DNA of 64,000 nucleotides from Paenibacillus sp. JZ16 (GCF_015326965.1 NZ_CP017659.1:5026001-5090000); one strand, 5' to 3'; counted from the first letter of the stretch, positions 9,201 through 18,358 are shown. The notes: generated from the letters alone by a model not told the origin. Program-made: numbers and translations.

Positions 9201-9827
9201 ATGAGTGATCTGACAACATTAATTAAGAGCCGGAGATCGGCCAATCGGTTTATGGAAGGGATCGAAATTCCGGATCAGGATTTGAATGATATATTTAATG
9301 AAGTTAAATATGCGCCTTCGGCTTTTAATTTGCAGCATACACACTATGTTGTAGTTAAGCTTCCCGATGTCAAGCACAAGGTTTACGAAGCCGCCCACAA
9401 GCAGCATAAGATACTCACCGCGTCGGCCGTCATCGTTGTGCTGGGGAACCGGCAGGCCTACCGGGAAATCGGGAGAATGAATGAGGGTTTCCTGAATTTG
9501 GGCGTGATCGACAAGCTCGAATATGACATGACGGTTGAATCCGTCACGAACTTTTATGAAGCGGGCGGAGAATCCTTCATGAGGGATGAAGCCATCCGCA
9601 ATGCCAGCCTATCTGCGATGTTAATGATGATGGTGGCTAAAGACAAGGGGTGGGATACCTGCCCGATGATCGGTTTTGATCCCGAGATTCTGCAGAAGGA
9701 ACTGAACATTCCGGATTCTTATGTGCCTGCCATGCTGATCGCGATTGGCAAGGAGGATGCAAGAAAGCCACGTCCCCGGGGCTATCGCAAGCCTGTATTG
9801 GAATTTGTAAGCTATAATCGATTTTAA
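9201..9827 (+). CDS. nitroreductase family protein (MhqN-like)
   Basis: FMN-dependent oxidoreductase of the nitroreductase fold, 208 residues. RSRRSANRF-type N-terminus (here LIKSRRSANRF) and YAPSAFNLQH form the FMN phosphate and ring site; GWDTCPMIGFD is the C-terminal family motif. ATG follows GGAGG and lies 22 bases after the DoxX gene, so the two are co-transcribed. In Bacillus subtilis the close relative MhqN is induced by methylhydroquinone and catechol. The same pairing and the operator upstream make reduction of quinones or nitroaromatics the most likely role. A strong terminator follows. Confidence 0.88.
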   Translation: MSDLTTLIKSRRSANRFMEGIEIPDQDLNDIFNEVKYAPSAFNLQHTHYVVVKLPDVKHKVYEAAHKQHKILTASAVIVVLGNRQAYREIGRMNEGFLNLGVIDKLEYDMTVESVTNFYEAGGESFMRDEAIRNASLSAMLMMMVAKDKGWDTCPMIGFDPEILQKELNIPDSYVPAMLIAIGKEDARKPRPRGYRKPVLEFVSYNRF

Positions 9828-9848
9828 ATGATGCATAATATGAGAAGG

Positions 9849-9890
9849 AGCTCCCGCTGCAAGTCTTTAGATCTGGCGGGAGCTTTTTTT
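9849..9890 (+). terminator. terminator after nitroreductase gene
   Basis: AGCTCCCGC (9849-9857) pairs with GCGGGAGCT (9876-9884), followed by a T run. Confidence 0.88.
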
Positions 9891-10001
9891 CATCTACAAT
9901 GATAAACATTCCCCTCTGTTATGACGATGATGAATATAAAGAGATCGGTGCAGCGCCAATCCTAAATACGATTGTATTCGTTATATATGGAGGTGAACGA
10001 A

Positions 10002-11108
10002 GTGAAGACGAGGAAGAGGCCGTATCTGCGATCCGGACAGATCCTAATTATGGCTGTCATGACGATGATGTTAATGGTGGCATGCACGAAGGAGGTACCG
10101 GAATCCGTATCCGTACAGCAAACCGCCGCCACGCTGAGCGCAGGAGAAGCTGGAAATGCATCGGAAATGCAGCCGCCAGCTAGGGAGAGTTTGCGTACGG
10201 CATTCCATTCGGAAGAGCAAAGCCATCACCAGGTTAAGCAAGAAGTAGAGCCGCCAGCGGGGGAGTCCAACCATGATCCGATTGAAGCGGTTCTCAACAT
10301 GTATGAGGCTCTTCAGGCTAACGATTCTGCATCGTATTTCCGTCATGCTGACATTGCGAGCGTCCGTATGTCCCCCGCCATGCTGAAGGTGTTGTTCGAA
10401 GACGCCGGCAAGCGTGAGGTGAGACCGGAACGATTCAAGCTTTTTGATAAGGAGGGGCTGGATGGGGAAAGTCGCCAGCTGCTATCACTTACGTACGGCA
10501 GCCAGGCCGAGGTTGTGCTGGAGGAGCTAAGTCAGGGCGATCATAACTTGTGGTTTGTGACGGCGTTCCCGGATGGGCTTAAAGTGGTGGAGCAATCCAC
10601 GATCTACCCCGGGGCCTATGAGCTTGGAAGAGAGGCGACAATGGAAGAGCTTATCGCTATAGAGATCCAGCATACGGCGGAAGACAGGACATTTCTGGCA
10701 GCAAAAGCGAAGCAGCCTGTATGGAGTCCGGTACAGACCGTTTCCTTGCTGTATCAGGCAGCACAGGCGGAGGATGCGGAAACCTTTTATGCGATATCGG
10801 GTGGAGACGAGGGATACTTTTCGGGTCAGTACGTCCGGGACATGGTGGAATTTACGGAATGGATGAGAGCTTTTGAAAGCGTGCAGCATATTTCAATCGA
10901 ATCGGTTCCGCAGGAGAATTTGGCTGGGAGTTATAGAGAAGAATATAATAAAAGCTTTGGCGACGCATGGCGATTCATTGTGGCTTGGGACCCGAAGGAT
11001 GAAGCAGGATACCAAGGGACATACTGGATTATGGCGCCTGGCGAAGACGGAATTCGATATGTGGTAAAGCAGACGCTTACTGCCAATCTGGAATCATTTT
11101 TTAGATGA
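10002..11108 (+). CDS. lipoprotein of unknown function with two similar domains
   Basis: Exported lipoprotein, 368 residues from GTG 10002, six bases after GGAGGTG; earlier in-frame starts lack a binding site. A basic N-terminus and hydrophobic stretch lead to a lipobox ending VAC near residue 28. After a polar linker the mature part appears to contain two related halves, beginning VLNMYEALQANDSASYF and VSLLYQAAQAEDAETFY; each looks like a small alpha+beta NTF2/SnoaL-like unit, though I cannot confirm this by search. I do not recognise the family. Single gene; shares a two-way terminator with the convergent lipoprotein gene. Confidence 0.75.
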   Translation: MKTRKRPYLRSGQILIMAVMTMMLMVACTKEVPESVSVQQTAATLSAGEAGNASEMQPPARESLRTAFHSEEQSHHQVKQEVEPPAGESNHDPIEAVLNMYEALQANDSASYFRHADIASVRMSPAMLKVLFEDAGKREVRPERFKLFDKEGLDGESRQLLSLTYGSQAEVVLEELSQGDHNLWFVTAFPDGLKVVEQSTIYPGAYELGREATMEELIAIEIQHTAEDRTFLAAKAKQPVWSPVQTVSLLYQAAQAEDAETFYAISGGDEGYFSGQYVRDMVEFTEWMRAFESVQHISIESVPQENLAGSYREEYNKSFGDAWRFIVAWDPKDEAGYQGTYWIMAPGEDGIRYVVKQTLTANLESFFR

Positions 11109-11136
11109 GGAATAAATATATACATAAACCTTAGTA

Positions 11137-11176
11137 AACATAGAAGCCCCGCTCATCAGAGCAGGGTTTCTATGTT
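11137..11176. terminator. bidirectional terminator between two lipoprotein genes
   Basis: AACATAGAAGCCCCGCTC (11137-11154) pairs with AGCAGGGTTTCTATGTT (11160-11176) with minor mismatches, between convergent genes. Confidence 0.75.
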
Positions 11177-11196
11177 ATCGTCATGACCTTGGCAAA

Positions 11197-11631
11197 TTAC
11201 GGCTGAAGATTTTGGAGCATATCCATCGTTTCGTTAATTTTAGTGATGGTTTGAACGATGTTGGAATTCTGGAAGTCGGTCACTCCGTTCTGGATTTGAT
11301 CCATGTAGCCGTTGATGTCGGTCAGCAGCGTGTCGTTTAAACCGACCAGCTGTTCATGGATGGACTGCGCAAAGGCAGGGGCATCAATGCCATTAAACTC
11401 CGAAATCCGGGTTTTCATCGCCTCGAGCTCTTGGGTCAGCGTTTCCTTGGCATCTGTATTCGTGGCGGCCTGCTGGGCAAGCTCCGGAATGGACTCGGCA
11501 AATTGGGTTGTTTCATTTATAAAAGTGGTGGCTTCCTTCGTATAATCCAAGGAATTGTTCACGCTGTCCACCAAGGAACAGCCGGAGAGAACTCCCAGAA
11601 CAAGTGAAATCAACATTAATCTTTTGATCAT
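11197..11631 (-). CDS. small lipoprotein, DUF6376-like
   Basis: Lipoprotein of 144 residues. The hydrophobic leader ends in a lipobox LSGC at about residue 18. The mature protein is mostly alpha-helical and acidic/polar with repeated Thr, Asn and Gln, and has no cysteine beyond the lipid anchor. It resembles the DUF6376 family of Bacillus-type lipoproteins, whose function is unknown; this assignment is from memory of the pattern. The ATG is preceded by GGAGGATG. Convergent with the larger lipoprotein gene. Confidence 0.75.
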   Translation of the reverse strand: MIKRLMLISLVLGVLSGCSLVDSVNNSLDYTKEATTFINETTQFAESIPELAQQAATNTDAKETLTQELEAMKTRISEFNGIDAPAFAQSIHEQLVGLNDTLLTDINGYMDQIQNGVTDFQNSNIVQTITKINETMDMLQNLQP

Positions 11632-11968
11632 TTCTCATCCTCCTGTCGTCTAAACGCAGTTCTTATACGTTGTATACGTATGGCAAGGAGAATGGTTGTA
11701 TTTTTTTCGTAGTCTCCTTTTTGGATGATTATGTATTAGACGAGGAGGATTTCGCCATTGTTGCAGCGTTACTTGGAAAAAATTCTATGCTAGATGGCTC
11801 CGAGGAGGATTAAGTATCAAATTCTTAGTTTCTGCCGGAAGCGCAAATACCCCGCAAGCCAAATGGCTGCGGAGCAGGGTTGAACCTGGGCGCGCGTATC
11901 GCGGGTCGATTGCATTTTTCACGATGATGGTTAGTAGTCCAGAATAGAAGCAGGAACAGCAGGCCAGG
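11632..11968. other. intergenic gap with short direct repeat and hairpin
   Basis: No gene seen. CGAGGAGGATT occurs at 11741 and again at 11801, exactly 60 bases apart. CCGCAAGCC (11852-11860) pairs with GGCTGCGG (11865-11872) with one bulge; without a T run it is not a classical terminator, though it could protect the 3' end of the amino-acid transporter mRNA that ends nearby on the minus strand. Confidence 0.4.
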
Positions 11969-12619
11969 TTAGATCTGTCTTGCTTCCAGCCGTCTGGCGA
12001 TGACGGACAGAAGATAATTCAGCGTGAAGTACAGCAAGGACGCAAAAACAAGGGCGGGTATTACATAGTCATAGCTGGAACCGCTAAGAATCTGCACATT
12101 GCGCATCAGCTCAGGCAGTGAAATGATTACGGCGAGCGATGTGTCTTTAATGAGCGAGATGAACTGGCTCACCATGGGCGGGGACATTCGGCGCAGCGCC
12201 AGCGGGAGAATCACGTGCCGCAATGTCTGCATATAAGAGAGACCCGAGGCCCGGGCCGCTTCAATCTGGCCTTTATCCACCGATACGAGGCCGCTGCGGA
12301 CAATTTCGGCGATCATGGCTCCTTCAAAGATGCTCAGGCCGACGACGGCCGCCCAGAAGGTGGGGATTCGAATCCCGGTCTGCGGCAGAACCATGCCGAT
12401 GAAGAAAATGATCAGCAAGAGCGGCAGATTGCGGATTATATCCACGAATATGGCCGTTGTCCTCGACAGGAAGGGTGTTTTCGTATATCTCACGGTCCCG
12501 AGCACGGTTCCAATGATGAAGCTGAATACAATGGATAAGCCGGCAACCTGCACCGTGATCCAAAAGCCTTGAAGGAGATATCGCAGATTCGGCCAGGAGT
12601 ACGCACCGATAAAATCCAT
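11969..12619 (-). CDS. polar amino acid ABC transporter permease (second)
   Basis: HisM/GlnP-type permease, 216 residues, with about five membrane segments and the EAA loop EAARASGLSYMQTL that docks on the ATPase. It is the last gene of a minus-strand operon ordered ATPase, binding protein, permease, permease, the same order as glnQHMP of Bacillus subtilis. Forty-two bases separate it from the other permease, with which it should form the heterodimeric channel. Glutamine or glutamate is the likely cargo by family, but polar amino acid specificity is hard to read. Confidence 0.92.
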   Translation of the reverse strand: MDFIGAYSWPNLRYLLQGFWITVQVAGLSIVFSFIIGTVLGTVRYTKTPFLSRTTAIFVDIIRNLPLLLIIFFIGMVLPQTGIRIPTFWAAVVGLSIFEGAMIAEIVRSGLVSVDKGQIEAARASGLSYMQTLRHVILPLALRRMSPPMVSQFISLIKDTSLAVIISLPELMRNVQILSGSSYDYVIPALVFASLLYFTLNYLLSVIARRLEARQI

Positions 12620-12661
12620 CTCATGCCACCTCCTGTTTATTAGGCAAACTTGCGTTTAACG

Positions 12662-13321
12662 TCAATTGCTTCTCGCAAAGCGGCGCTCCATGTAATGGAC
12701 GGCCAGGCTGAGCGGTATGGTCAGGAGCAGGTAGAACAGGGCCACAAACGTATAGACGGGAATGCCTTTAAAGGTGCTCAGGTTAATCAGATCGGCATAA
12801 TACATCAGGTCCAGTCCGGCGATAACGCCGAGGACCGAGGAGTTTTTGACCAGATTGATCAATTGGTTGCCGATCGCCGGCAGTACGATTTTGATCGCCT
12901 GCGGAAGAATGATGTAGCGCATATTCTGGATATAACTCAGCCCGGAGGAGCGAGCCGCCTCCGACTGTCCGGAGGGTACCGCCTGGATCCCCGCCCGAAT
13001 GGCTTCGGCAATGAAGGCGGCCGTATACACCATCAGCCCAAGCGTACCCGAAGTAAACGGGTCAACCGGTATGCCGAGAGAGGGCAGGCCCAGGAAAAAG
13101 AAAAAGACAACCACCAAGAGCGGAATGTTGCGGATAAACTCAACATAGATGGCGCCGATGGCTTTCAATATGCGGAATGGGGCAATCCGCAGGATAGCGA
13201 TCAAGGTGCCCAGCACCAGGCTGCCGATCAGCCCAAGCAGGCTGGCGAGAATGGTCTGGCCCAGGCCAGCCATGAATTGATCCCAATGCTGAACCAGAAT
13301 GTTAAAATCCCACAAGGTCAA
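12662..13321 (-). CDS. polar amino acid ABC transporter permease (first)
   Basis: HisQ/GlnM-type permease, 219 residues, with four to five membrane segments, an FxRNIPLLV motif and an EAA loop (EAARSSGLSYIQNM). It lies between the binding protein and the second permease on the minus strand and is expected to pair with the latter. Both permeases look intact even though the ATPase gene of the same operon is frameshifted. Confidence 0.92.
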   Translation of the reverse strand: MTLWDFNILVQHWDQFMAGLGQTILASLLGLIGSLVLGTLIAILRIAPFRILKAIGAIYVEFIRNIPLLVVVFFFFLGLPSLGIPVDPFTSGTLGLMVYTAAFIAEAIRAGIQAVPSGQSEAARSSGLSYIQNMRYIILPQAIKIVLPAIGNQLINLVKNSSVLGVIAGLDLMYYADLINLSTFKGIPVYTFVALFYLLLTIPLSLAVHYMERRFARSN

Positions 13322-13455
13322 AATGCCTCACCTCCAATGGGGGATGATGGTCGTTTAGCCGGTCAAAAGTAGCCAGGCTGTTCCGTCCGATAATAGGGGG
13401 GAACCTGATTGGAGCCATGACACCTTAAGCCCGGCCGACCATTATATGCTTGCGG

Positions 13456-14265
13456 TTATTCCGGTTTTACGCCCATCCATTGCTCATACAGTTTGTCGTA
13501 TTCGCCGCTATCCTTCAGCTCCTTCAACAGCTCGTTGACGGTTTTCACGAACTCCGGATTCCCTTTTTTGATGGCCATGCCGTAGGGTTCATCCGTAAAG
13601 TTGCCGCCGACCAGCTCAAAGCTGGGGTCCTGCTGCTGCATGCCGAGGAGGATGGAATTGTCGGTGGTCAGGGCATCGCCCTGTCCCGCTTTGAGGGCGG
13701 TGAAGGCGTCCTGATAGTTCTCGAATTCGAGAATGACCGCGTCGGGCGCTTTCTCGCGGATATTTTGCGCAGAGGTAGAGCCCTTTACGGTAAGCACCTT
13801 CGTATCCTTGTTCAGGCTTTCCAGACCCGTGATCGGGCTTCCCTTCTTCACGAGCAGCGATTGGCCGGCTTCAAAATACACATCGCTGAAGTCCACCTGC
13901 TCCTTGCGCTCCTCCGTTATAGTCATCGTGGCGATAATGATGTCAATGTCCCCGTTCTTCAGCATGTCGATCCGGGTTTTGGAGGTAACCTCCTTCAGCT
14001 CGACTTTGGTCTCGTCACCGAGAATTTTTTTGGCCAGCGCTTTGGCGATGTCGATATCAAAGCCCTCCACATTGCCGGAGGCAGGGTCCTGCAGCCCAAA
14101 CAGCTTCGTATCATATTTCACCCCGGCTACAAGCTTGCCCCGTTTCTTGATCGCCTCGAGGGTGTCCGTATTCCCGGAACCTCCGCATCCGGATGCGACC
14201 AGCATGATGACTAAAGCTAGCAGGGCCGCGCTCCACTTGAAGGTCCTCGTCAATCTTTTCTTCAT
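13456..14265 (-). CDS. glnH: glutamine/glutamate-type ABC substrate-binding lipoprotein
   Basis: Solute-binding protein of the polar amino acid (SBP family 3) type, 269 residues. The start chosen is ATG 14265 with AAGGGGGA upstream; it gives a clean signal (KWSAALLALVIMLVASGC) with a lipobox cysteine. The mature part has the family signature GFDIDIAKALAKKI and the typical IIATMTITEERKEQVDFS that lines the binding cleft. It delivers an acidic or amide amino acid to the two permeases downstream. Symbol by operon order and similarity; ligand not proven. Confidence 0.88.
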   Translation of the reverse strand: MKKRLTRTFKWSAALLALVIMLVASGCGGSGNTDTLEAIKKRGKLVAGVKYDTKLFGLQDPASGNVEGFDIDIAKALAKKILGDETKVELKEVTSKTRIDMLKNGDIDIIIATMTITEERKEQVDFSDVYFEAGQSLLVKKGSPITGLESLNKDTKVLTVKGSTSAQNIREKAPDAVILEFENYQDAFTALKAGQGDALTTDNSILLGMQQQDPSFELVGGNFTDEPYGMAIKKGNPEFVKTVNELLKELKDSGEYDKLYEQWMGVKPE

Positions 14266-14362
14266 ACACCAGATCCCCCTTAAAGATATGATTTCTCTTA
14301 CTAAGCAAGCTCCTAAAGAGCCAAGCGGCAATTTCTTTCCGCCCCTACGCACCAAGTCCGGG

Positions 14363-15090
14363 TTAGTGATGCAGCAGGCGGCTCAGGAACGCCCGTGCTC
14401 TTTCTTCCCGCGGCTGATTGAAAAAATCGGAGGCGGGCGCATCCTCGATAATCCGGCCTTCGTCCATAAAGACGATTCGATCCGCGGCTTCGCGGGCGAA
14501 GCCCATCTCATGGGTAACCACGGCCATGGTCATGCCTTGGTGGGCGAGTGAACGCATGACATCCAGCACTTCGCCGATCATCTCCGGGTCGAGTGCGGAC
14601 GTCGGTTCATCAAACAGCATAATCTTCGGGTTCATGGTCAATCCGCGGGCAATCGCAACCCGCTGCTGCTGGCCCCCGAGAGCTGAGAGGGATAGCTGTC
14701 CGCTTTGTCCGCAATTCCGACTCGCTGCAGGTACGTCATTGCTTTTTCCGTTGCCTCCGCTTTGGACATCCCCAGCACCTTCATGGGCGCGAGAATGATA
14801 TTGTCGATCACCTTTTTGTGCGGGTACAGGTTGAAATGCTGGAAGACCATCCCGATATTTCGCCTGAACGTATTAATGTCGATCTTCTTGTCATGCAGCT
14901 TGACGCCATTCACGACAAGCTCGCCATCCGTAATGCTTTCGAGCCGATTGATGCACCGCAGCAGCGTGCTTTTACCTGAGCCGGAAGGTCCAACGATGAC
15001 AACGACTTCCCCCTGGGAAATGGTCAGGTCGATTTCTTTCAGAACATGGAAGGTTCCGAAAAATTTGTTGACACGGCTAAATTCAATCAG
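14363..15090 (-). pseudogene. glnQ: amino acid ABC transporter ATPase, GlnQ-like, with -1 frameshift in the signature motif
   Basis: ATP-binding subunit of the amino acid importer, in two overlapping frames. The first half has Walker A (GPSGSGKST) and the Q-loop ([12 protein letters not shown]) and reads to YPSQLSG; the expected GGQQQR then becomes [11 protein letters not shown] and stops at 14638. The second frame resumes with [18 protein letters not shown] (Walker B) and runs to the end. The cause is a run of five Cs on the plus strand (14673-14677) where six are expected. Restoring one base gives 242 residues, normal for the family. This may be a sequencing error in a homopolymer, a real mutation, or slippage. 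The start appears to be CTG 15090, behind AGGAGGGG; no ATG/GTG/TTG fits. Confidence 0.85.
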
Positions 15091-15246
15091 TAGAGATCCC
15101 CTCCTATTCACTTCGAATTGGACGCTTGCATCATGTAAGCTTGTGTCCTGTCTTGGTGCCAGGCCCTTTTTACACTGGTATGGCAAAGGGAGCTTGTTCC
15201 ATGCCACTTTTAGGAAAATTTAGTATCCAAGCGGTGGGGAGTGAGA

Positions 15247-15252
15247 TATAAT
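15247..15252 (+). promoter_or_regulatory. candidate -10 box for acyltransferase gene
   Basis: A perfect TATAAT, 30 bases before the ATG at 15282. The -35 at the proper distance (TATCCA, 15224-15229) is weak. Confidence 0.45.
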
Positions 15253-15281
15253 AGGGGGCGTATTCATATGAAGGAGGCAAC

Positions 15282-16463
15282 ATGGATAAACGTGCAAAAA
15301 TAACCGAAATCGACCTGGTTCGGGGCTTTGCGATGATGGGCGTGCTGATGGTGCATGCGACGTCGTTCGCCACAGTTCAGATGCGCGGGGACGATTTTTT
15401 TGGCTTGTATAACTTCTTGAACATATTCTCGAAGGTTGGAACGACGACCTTCGTATTTCTGAGCAGCTTCGTGCTGTTCTATAACTACTATCACCGTCCG
15501 TTCAGAGGCCGTGACCTGGCGCGGTTCTTCAAAAACCGGCTGATGTATATACTAGTGCCGTACCTGCTGTTCTCGGTGATATTTTTTACGGTGGCCTGGT
15601 ATCATCGCGGAGGCGAGCCGAATCTGGCGGCAATGCTGGAGAGTTTCTGGCCCAAGCTGGCAACGGGGAAATCTTACACGCACTTATATTTCATCTTCAT
15701 TAACATCCAGTTCTATCTGCTGTTCCCGCTCGTGCTGATGCTGCTGAAGCGATTCCGCGGCTTCGCGGCGGTCTGCGTGCTGGTCGGCATTGTACTGCAG
15801 TGGTTGTTCTATATCGGCAATGATGCCTGGTGGGACGTAACGAACCGGAACAGCTGGTCGCTGTCGTTTCTGTCGTATTATTTTCTCGGGGCATGGATCG
15901 GTATTTATTATGACCGGGTCAAGGATTGGCTAACTTCAACGAAGTTTGCCGCAAGACCGGCGCTGCGCAAGCTGGGCTGGATCGTGCTCTGGGCAGTATG
16001 GCTGGGCGCCGCGCTGGTGCATATCGGCCTTCGATACAATCAGCGGCTGCTGGGGACGGAGTATCATCCACTGCTCTACGATGCCTTCTGGAATGTGCAT
16101 ACGTTGACCACCGCACTGGTCATGCTTCAGGTTGCTCTCCATTTCGGGAATAAGAGGGCACGGTGGTTGAACGGGTTCAGGCGGCTCGGCGTGTATTCCT
16201 TCGGTGTGTATCTGGTGCATCCGCTGGTTCTGCTCCTCTACCGGGACTTTCCTCCGCAGACGGAGAACTCCTGGCTGCTTCTGGCGTGGTATGCTGGCGG
16301 ACTTATCAGTGCACTTGTGGTCTCGTATATGGTGGTGTACAGCATGAGTCGTCTCGGGAGCTGGACCTGGATCTTCTTTGGTAAACTGCCGGGCGCCTTG
16401 CGGAAGGGAAGATCACCAAGTCACCCTGTTCCGGCCAAGCCGGTTACGGAGGTTTCTTCGTAA
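15282..16463 (+). CDS. membrane-bound acyltransferase, family 3 (OafA/YrhL type)
   Basis: Integral membrane O-acyltransferase, 393 residues with about ten membrane helices. The N-terminus DLVRGFAMMGVLMVHAT carries the Arg and His typical of acyltransferase-3 proteins that transfer acetyl or other acyl groups to extracellular sugars, polysaccharide or antibiotics. There is no C-terminal SGNH domain. ATG follows AAGGAGG. It is divergent from the amino-acid importer and ends at a terminator, so it stands alone. The acceptor is unknown; cell-wall or exopolysaccharide acylation is the family norm. Confidence 0.88.
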   Translation: MDKRAKITEIDLVRGFAMMGVLMVHATSFATVQMRGDDFFGLYNFLNIFSKVGTTTFVFLSSFVLFYNYYHRPFRGRDLARFFKNRLMYILVPYLLFSVIFFTVAWYHRGGEPNLAAMLESFWPKLATGKSYTHLYFIFINIQFYLLFPLVLMLLKRFRGFAAVCVLVGIVLQWLFYIGNDAWWDVTNRNSWSLSFLSYYFLGAWIGIYYDRVKDWLTSTKFAARPALRKLGWIVLWAVWLGAALVHIGLRYNQRLLGTEYHPLLYDAFWNVHTLTTALVMLQVALHFGNKRARWLNGFRRLGVYSFGVYLVHPLVLLLYRDFPPQTENSWLLLAWYAGGLISALVVSYMVVYSMSRLGSWTWIFFGKLPGALRKGRSPSHPVPAKPVTEVSS

Positions 16464-16478
16464 GTTTGATAAGTGGAA

Positions 16479-16515
16479 AGGTGCAATCCTCGAACAGAGG
16501 AGAGCGCCTTTTTCT
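16479..16515 (+). terminator. terminator after acyltransferase gene
   Basis: AGGTGC-AATCCTC pairs with GAGGAGA-GCGCCT with two mismatches, loop GAACA, followed by five Ts. Confidence 0.75.
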
Positions 16516-16689
16516 TTTGCCCGGGTGGCGATATTTCAGAATGATACCCTGATTTTCGGCAATGAGGCTCATCACTAGGGACGTCATGTTATATTTTGTT
16601 TGATGTTCGGTCTGTTGGCGGAAGGAAGTCGTTGCTAAGCACAGGTCAATTACATTCGTTACAGACATGATAACCGGAGGGGTGCCAAT

Positions 16690-18330
16690 ATGAAGGATAC
16701 CAGAGATTCTTTAGTAAACGGTTTCGTTAAGGCGGACGGCCAACGTTTAGTCAATGGGGAGGGTCAGGAAATTCTGCTGCAGGGAGTCGGACTTGGAAGC
16801 TGGCTGCTGCCGGAAGGATACATGTGGAAAATGCCGGAGCAGGGAGACCGTCCGCGGCGCATCGAAGGCATGGTCAGGGAGCTGATCGGTGAGGAGAAGG
16901 CGGCTGCGTTCTGGGAGACCTATTACGAGCGTTATATCACGGAAGCCGATATCCGGCAGATGGCTTCAGAAGGCTTCAATTCCATTCGAGTACCGATCAA
17001 TGCGAGGTTCATTATGGAGGAAGGGCAGCACCCGCCTTTTGTATATCATGAAGGTCATCTGAGGCTTATTGATCAGGTGATCGATTGGTGCAGGACGTAT
17101 TCGCTGTATGTTATTCTGGATTTGCATGGCGCGCCAGGCGGACAGACCGGCGCCAATATCGACGATTCCGAGCGGGATTTGCCGGAGTTGTTCACGGACC
17201 GATGGAACGCGGAGCGGACGGTGGCGCTATGGCGCTTGCTGGCGGAACGCTATAAAGACGAGTGGATCGTGGCCGGTTACGACCTGCTTAACGAACCGCT
17301 GCCGGACTGGTTCAGCGAGTACAATGACCGGGTGATGCCGCTGTATAAGGAAATCACCGCGGCTATACGCGAAGTGGACAAGCGCCATATGATCATTTTG
17401 GAAGGCGTCCACTGGTCTACGGATTGGAGTATTTTTGACGACAAGTTTGACGATAATTTGATGCTTCAGTTCCATAAATACTGGAATAATCCCGACACGG
17501 AGAGCATTCAGAAGTATCTGGATTTGCGCGAAGAATGGAATGTGCCGATCTTCATGGGTGAAGGCGGCGAGAATAACCCGCAGTGGTATACGGGCGCATT
17601 CCGAATGTTTGAGGACCATAACATATCCTGGAACTTCTGGACCTGGAAGAAGATGAACACTCAAAACTCACCCTTCTCGATTCGCATGCCGAAAGGCTGG
17701 GAGAAGCTGACGGGTTACCTGGAAGGCGGAGAGAGGCCCTCTTCAGCTGAAGCTGAAGCGATTCTGGGCGAATACCTGGATCATCTTCCGCTGGCAGCTT
17801 GCGATGCTTACCCGAACATATCACGGTCGTTGCTTCGCCGGCTGCCCATTCAGATTCCGGCGGAGTTTTACGGATATCGGGGCGAGGGCGTTTCGTATCA
17901 TGTTGAGACAAAGGCCAGCCAGGATATCGGTTTCCGGATTTCTGACGGTGTTCCGATGCGAATGATAACGGGCAAGGCAGAGAAACCAAGCTACGCTCCG
18001 GAAGGCGGCAAGCCGTGGATAGAGGATAATCTGGTATGCGTGCAGCTCCGGGAGGGAGATTGGCTCGCTTATGCTGCGAATTGCGCTTCCGCAGACATCT
18101 TTCATCTGGATATTCGGGGACGGATTTCCGAGGGTAAGGTGGATATCATGCTTCAGATCGGGGATCGGGAGCCTGAGCTTATTTCCTTGTCTGATTCTGG
18201 CGAAGGACAATGGCACATCCATAGAGTGGTTGAGGCTATGCCGATTGAGGAAGGTCCTGTGGATCTGGTGTTCATGGTGAATAAGGGCCGAATCGAGCTG
18301 GATTGGCTGGAATTTACCGAAGCGCGTTAA
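16690..18330 (+). CDS. intracellular glycoside hydrolase family 5 (exo-beta-glucanase-like) with C-terminal CBM-like domain
   Basis: Beta-glycan hydrolase, 546 residues, without a signal peptide, so probably cytoplasmic. The GH5 barrel runs from about 15 to 360: GVGLGSWLLPEG at the start, the acid/base in LNEP (E202) and the nucleophile in FMGEGG (E291). Its layout resembles the exo-1,3-glucanase/GH5 type. Residues about 390-545 form a beta-rich domain like a CBM6/CBM35 fold. ATG follows GGAGGGG. A cytoplasmic enzyme fits hydrolysis of oligosaccharides already taken up by the importers nearby. The next gene starts 28 bases after its stop, so the two may be co-transcribed. Confidence 0.87.
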   Translation: MKDTRDSLVNGFVKADGQRLVNGEGQEILLQGVGLGSWLLPEGYMWKMPEQGDRPRRIEGMVRELIGEEKAAAFWETYYERYITEADIRQMASEGFNSIRVPINARFIMEEGQHPPFVYHEGHLRLIDQVIDWCRTYSLYVILDLHGAPGGQTGANIDDSERDLPELFTDRWNAERTVALWRLLAERYKDEWIVAGYDLLNEPLPDWFSEYNDRVMPLYKEITAAIREVDKRHMIILEGVHWSTDWSIFDDKFDDNLMLQFHKYWNNPDTESIQKYLDLREEWNVPIFMGEGGENNPQWYTGAFRMFEDHNISWNFWTWKKMNTQNSPFSIRMPKGWEKLTGYLEGGERPSSAEAEAILGEYLDHLPLAACDAYPNISRSLLRRLPIQIPAEFYGYRGEGVSYHVETKASQDIGFRISDGVPMRMITGKAEKPSYAPEGGKPWIEDNLVCVQLREGDWLAYAANCASADIFHLDIRGRISEGKVDIMLQIGDREPELISLSDSGEGQWHIHRVVEAMPIEEGPVDLVFMVNKGRIELDWLEFTEAR

Positions 18331-18358
18331 AATTATAAGTTGAAGGGGCGATGGCGCT

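Noticed and set aside
11719..11813. Short acidic reading frame with D/E repeats in the gap near 11.7 kb
   Set aside because: No start codon with a ribosome binding site; the repeated acidic residues come from the CGAGGAGGATT direct repeat.
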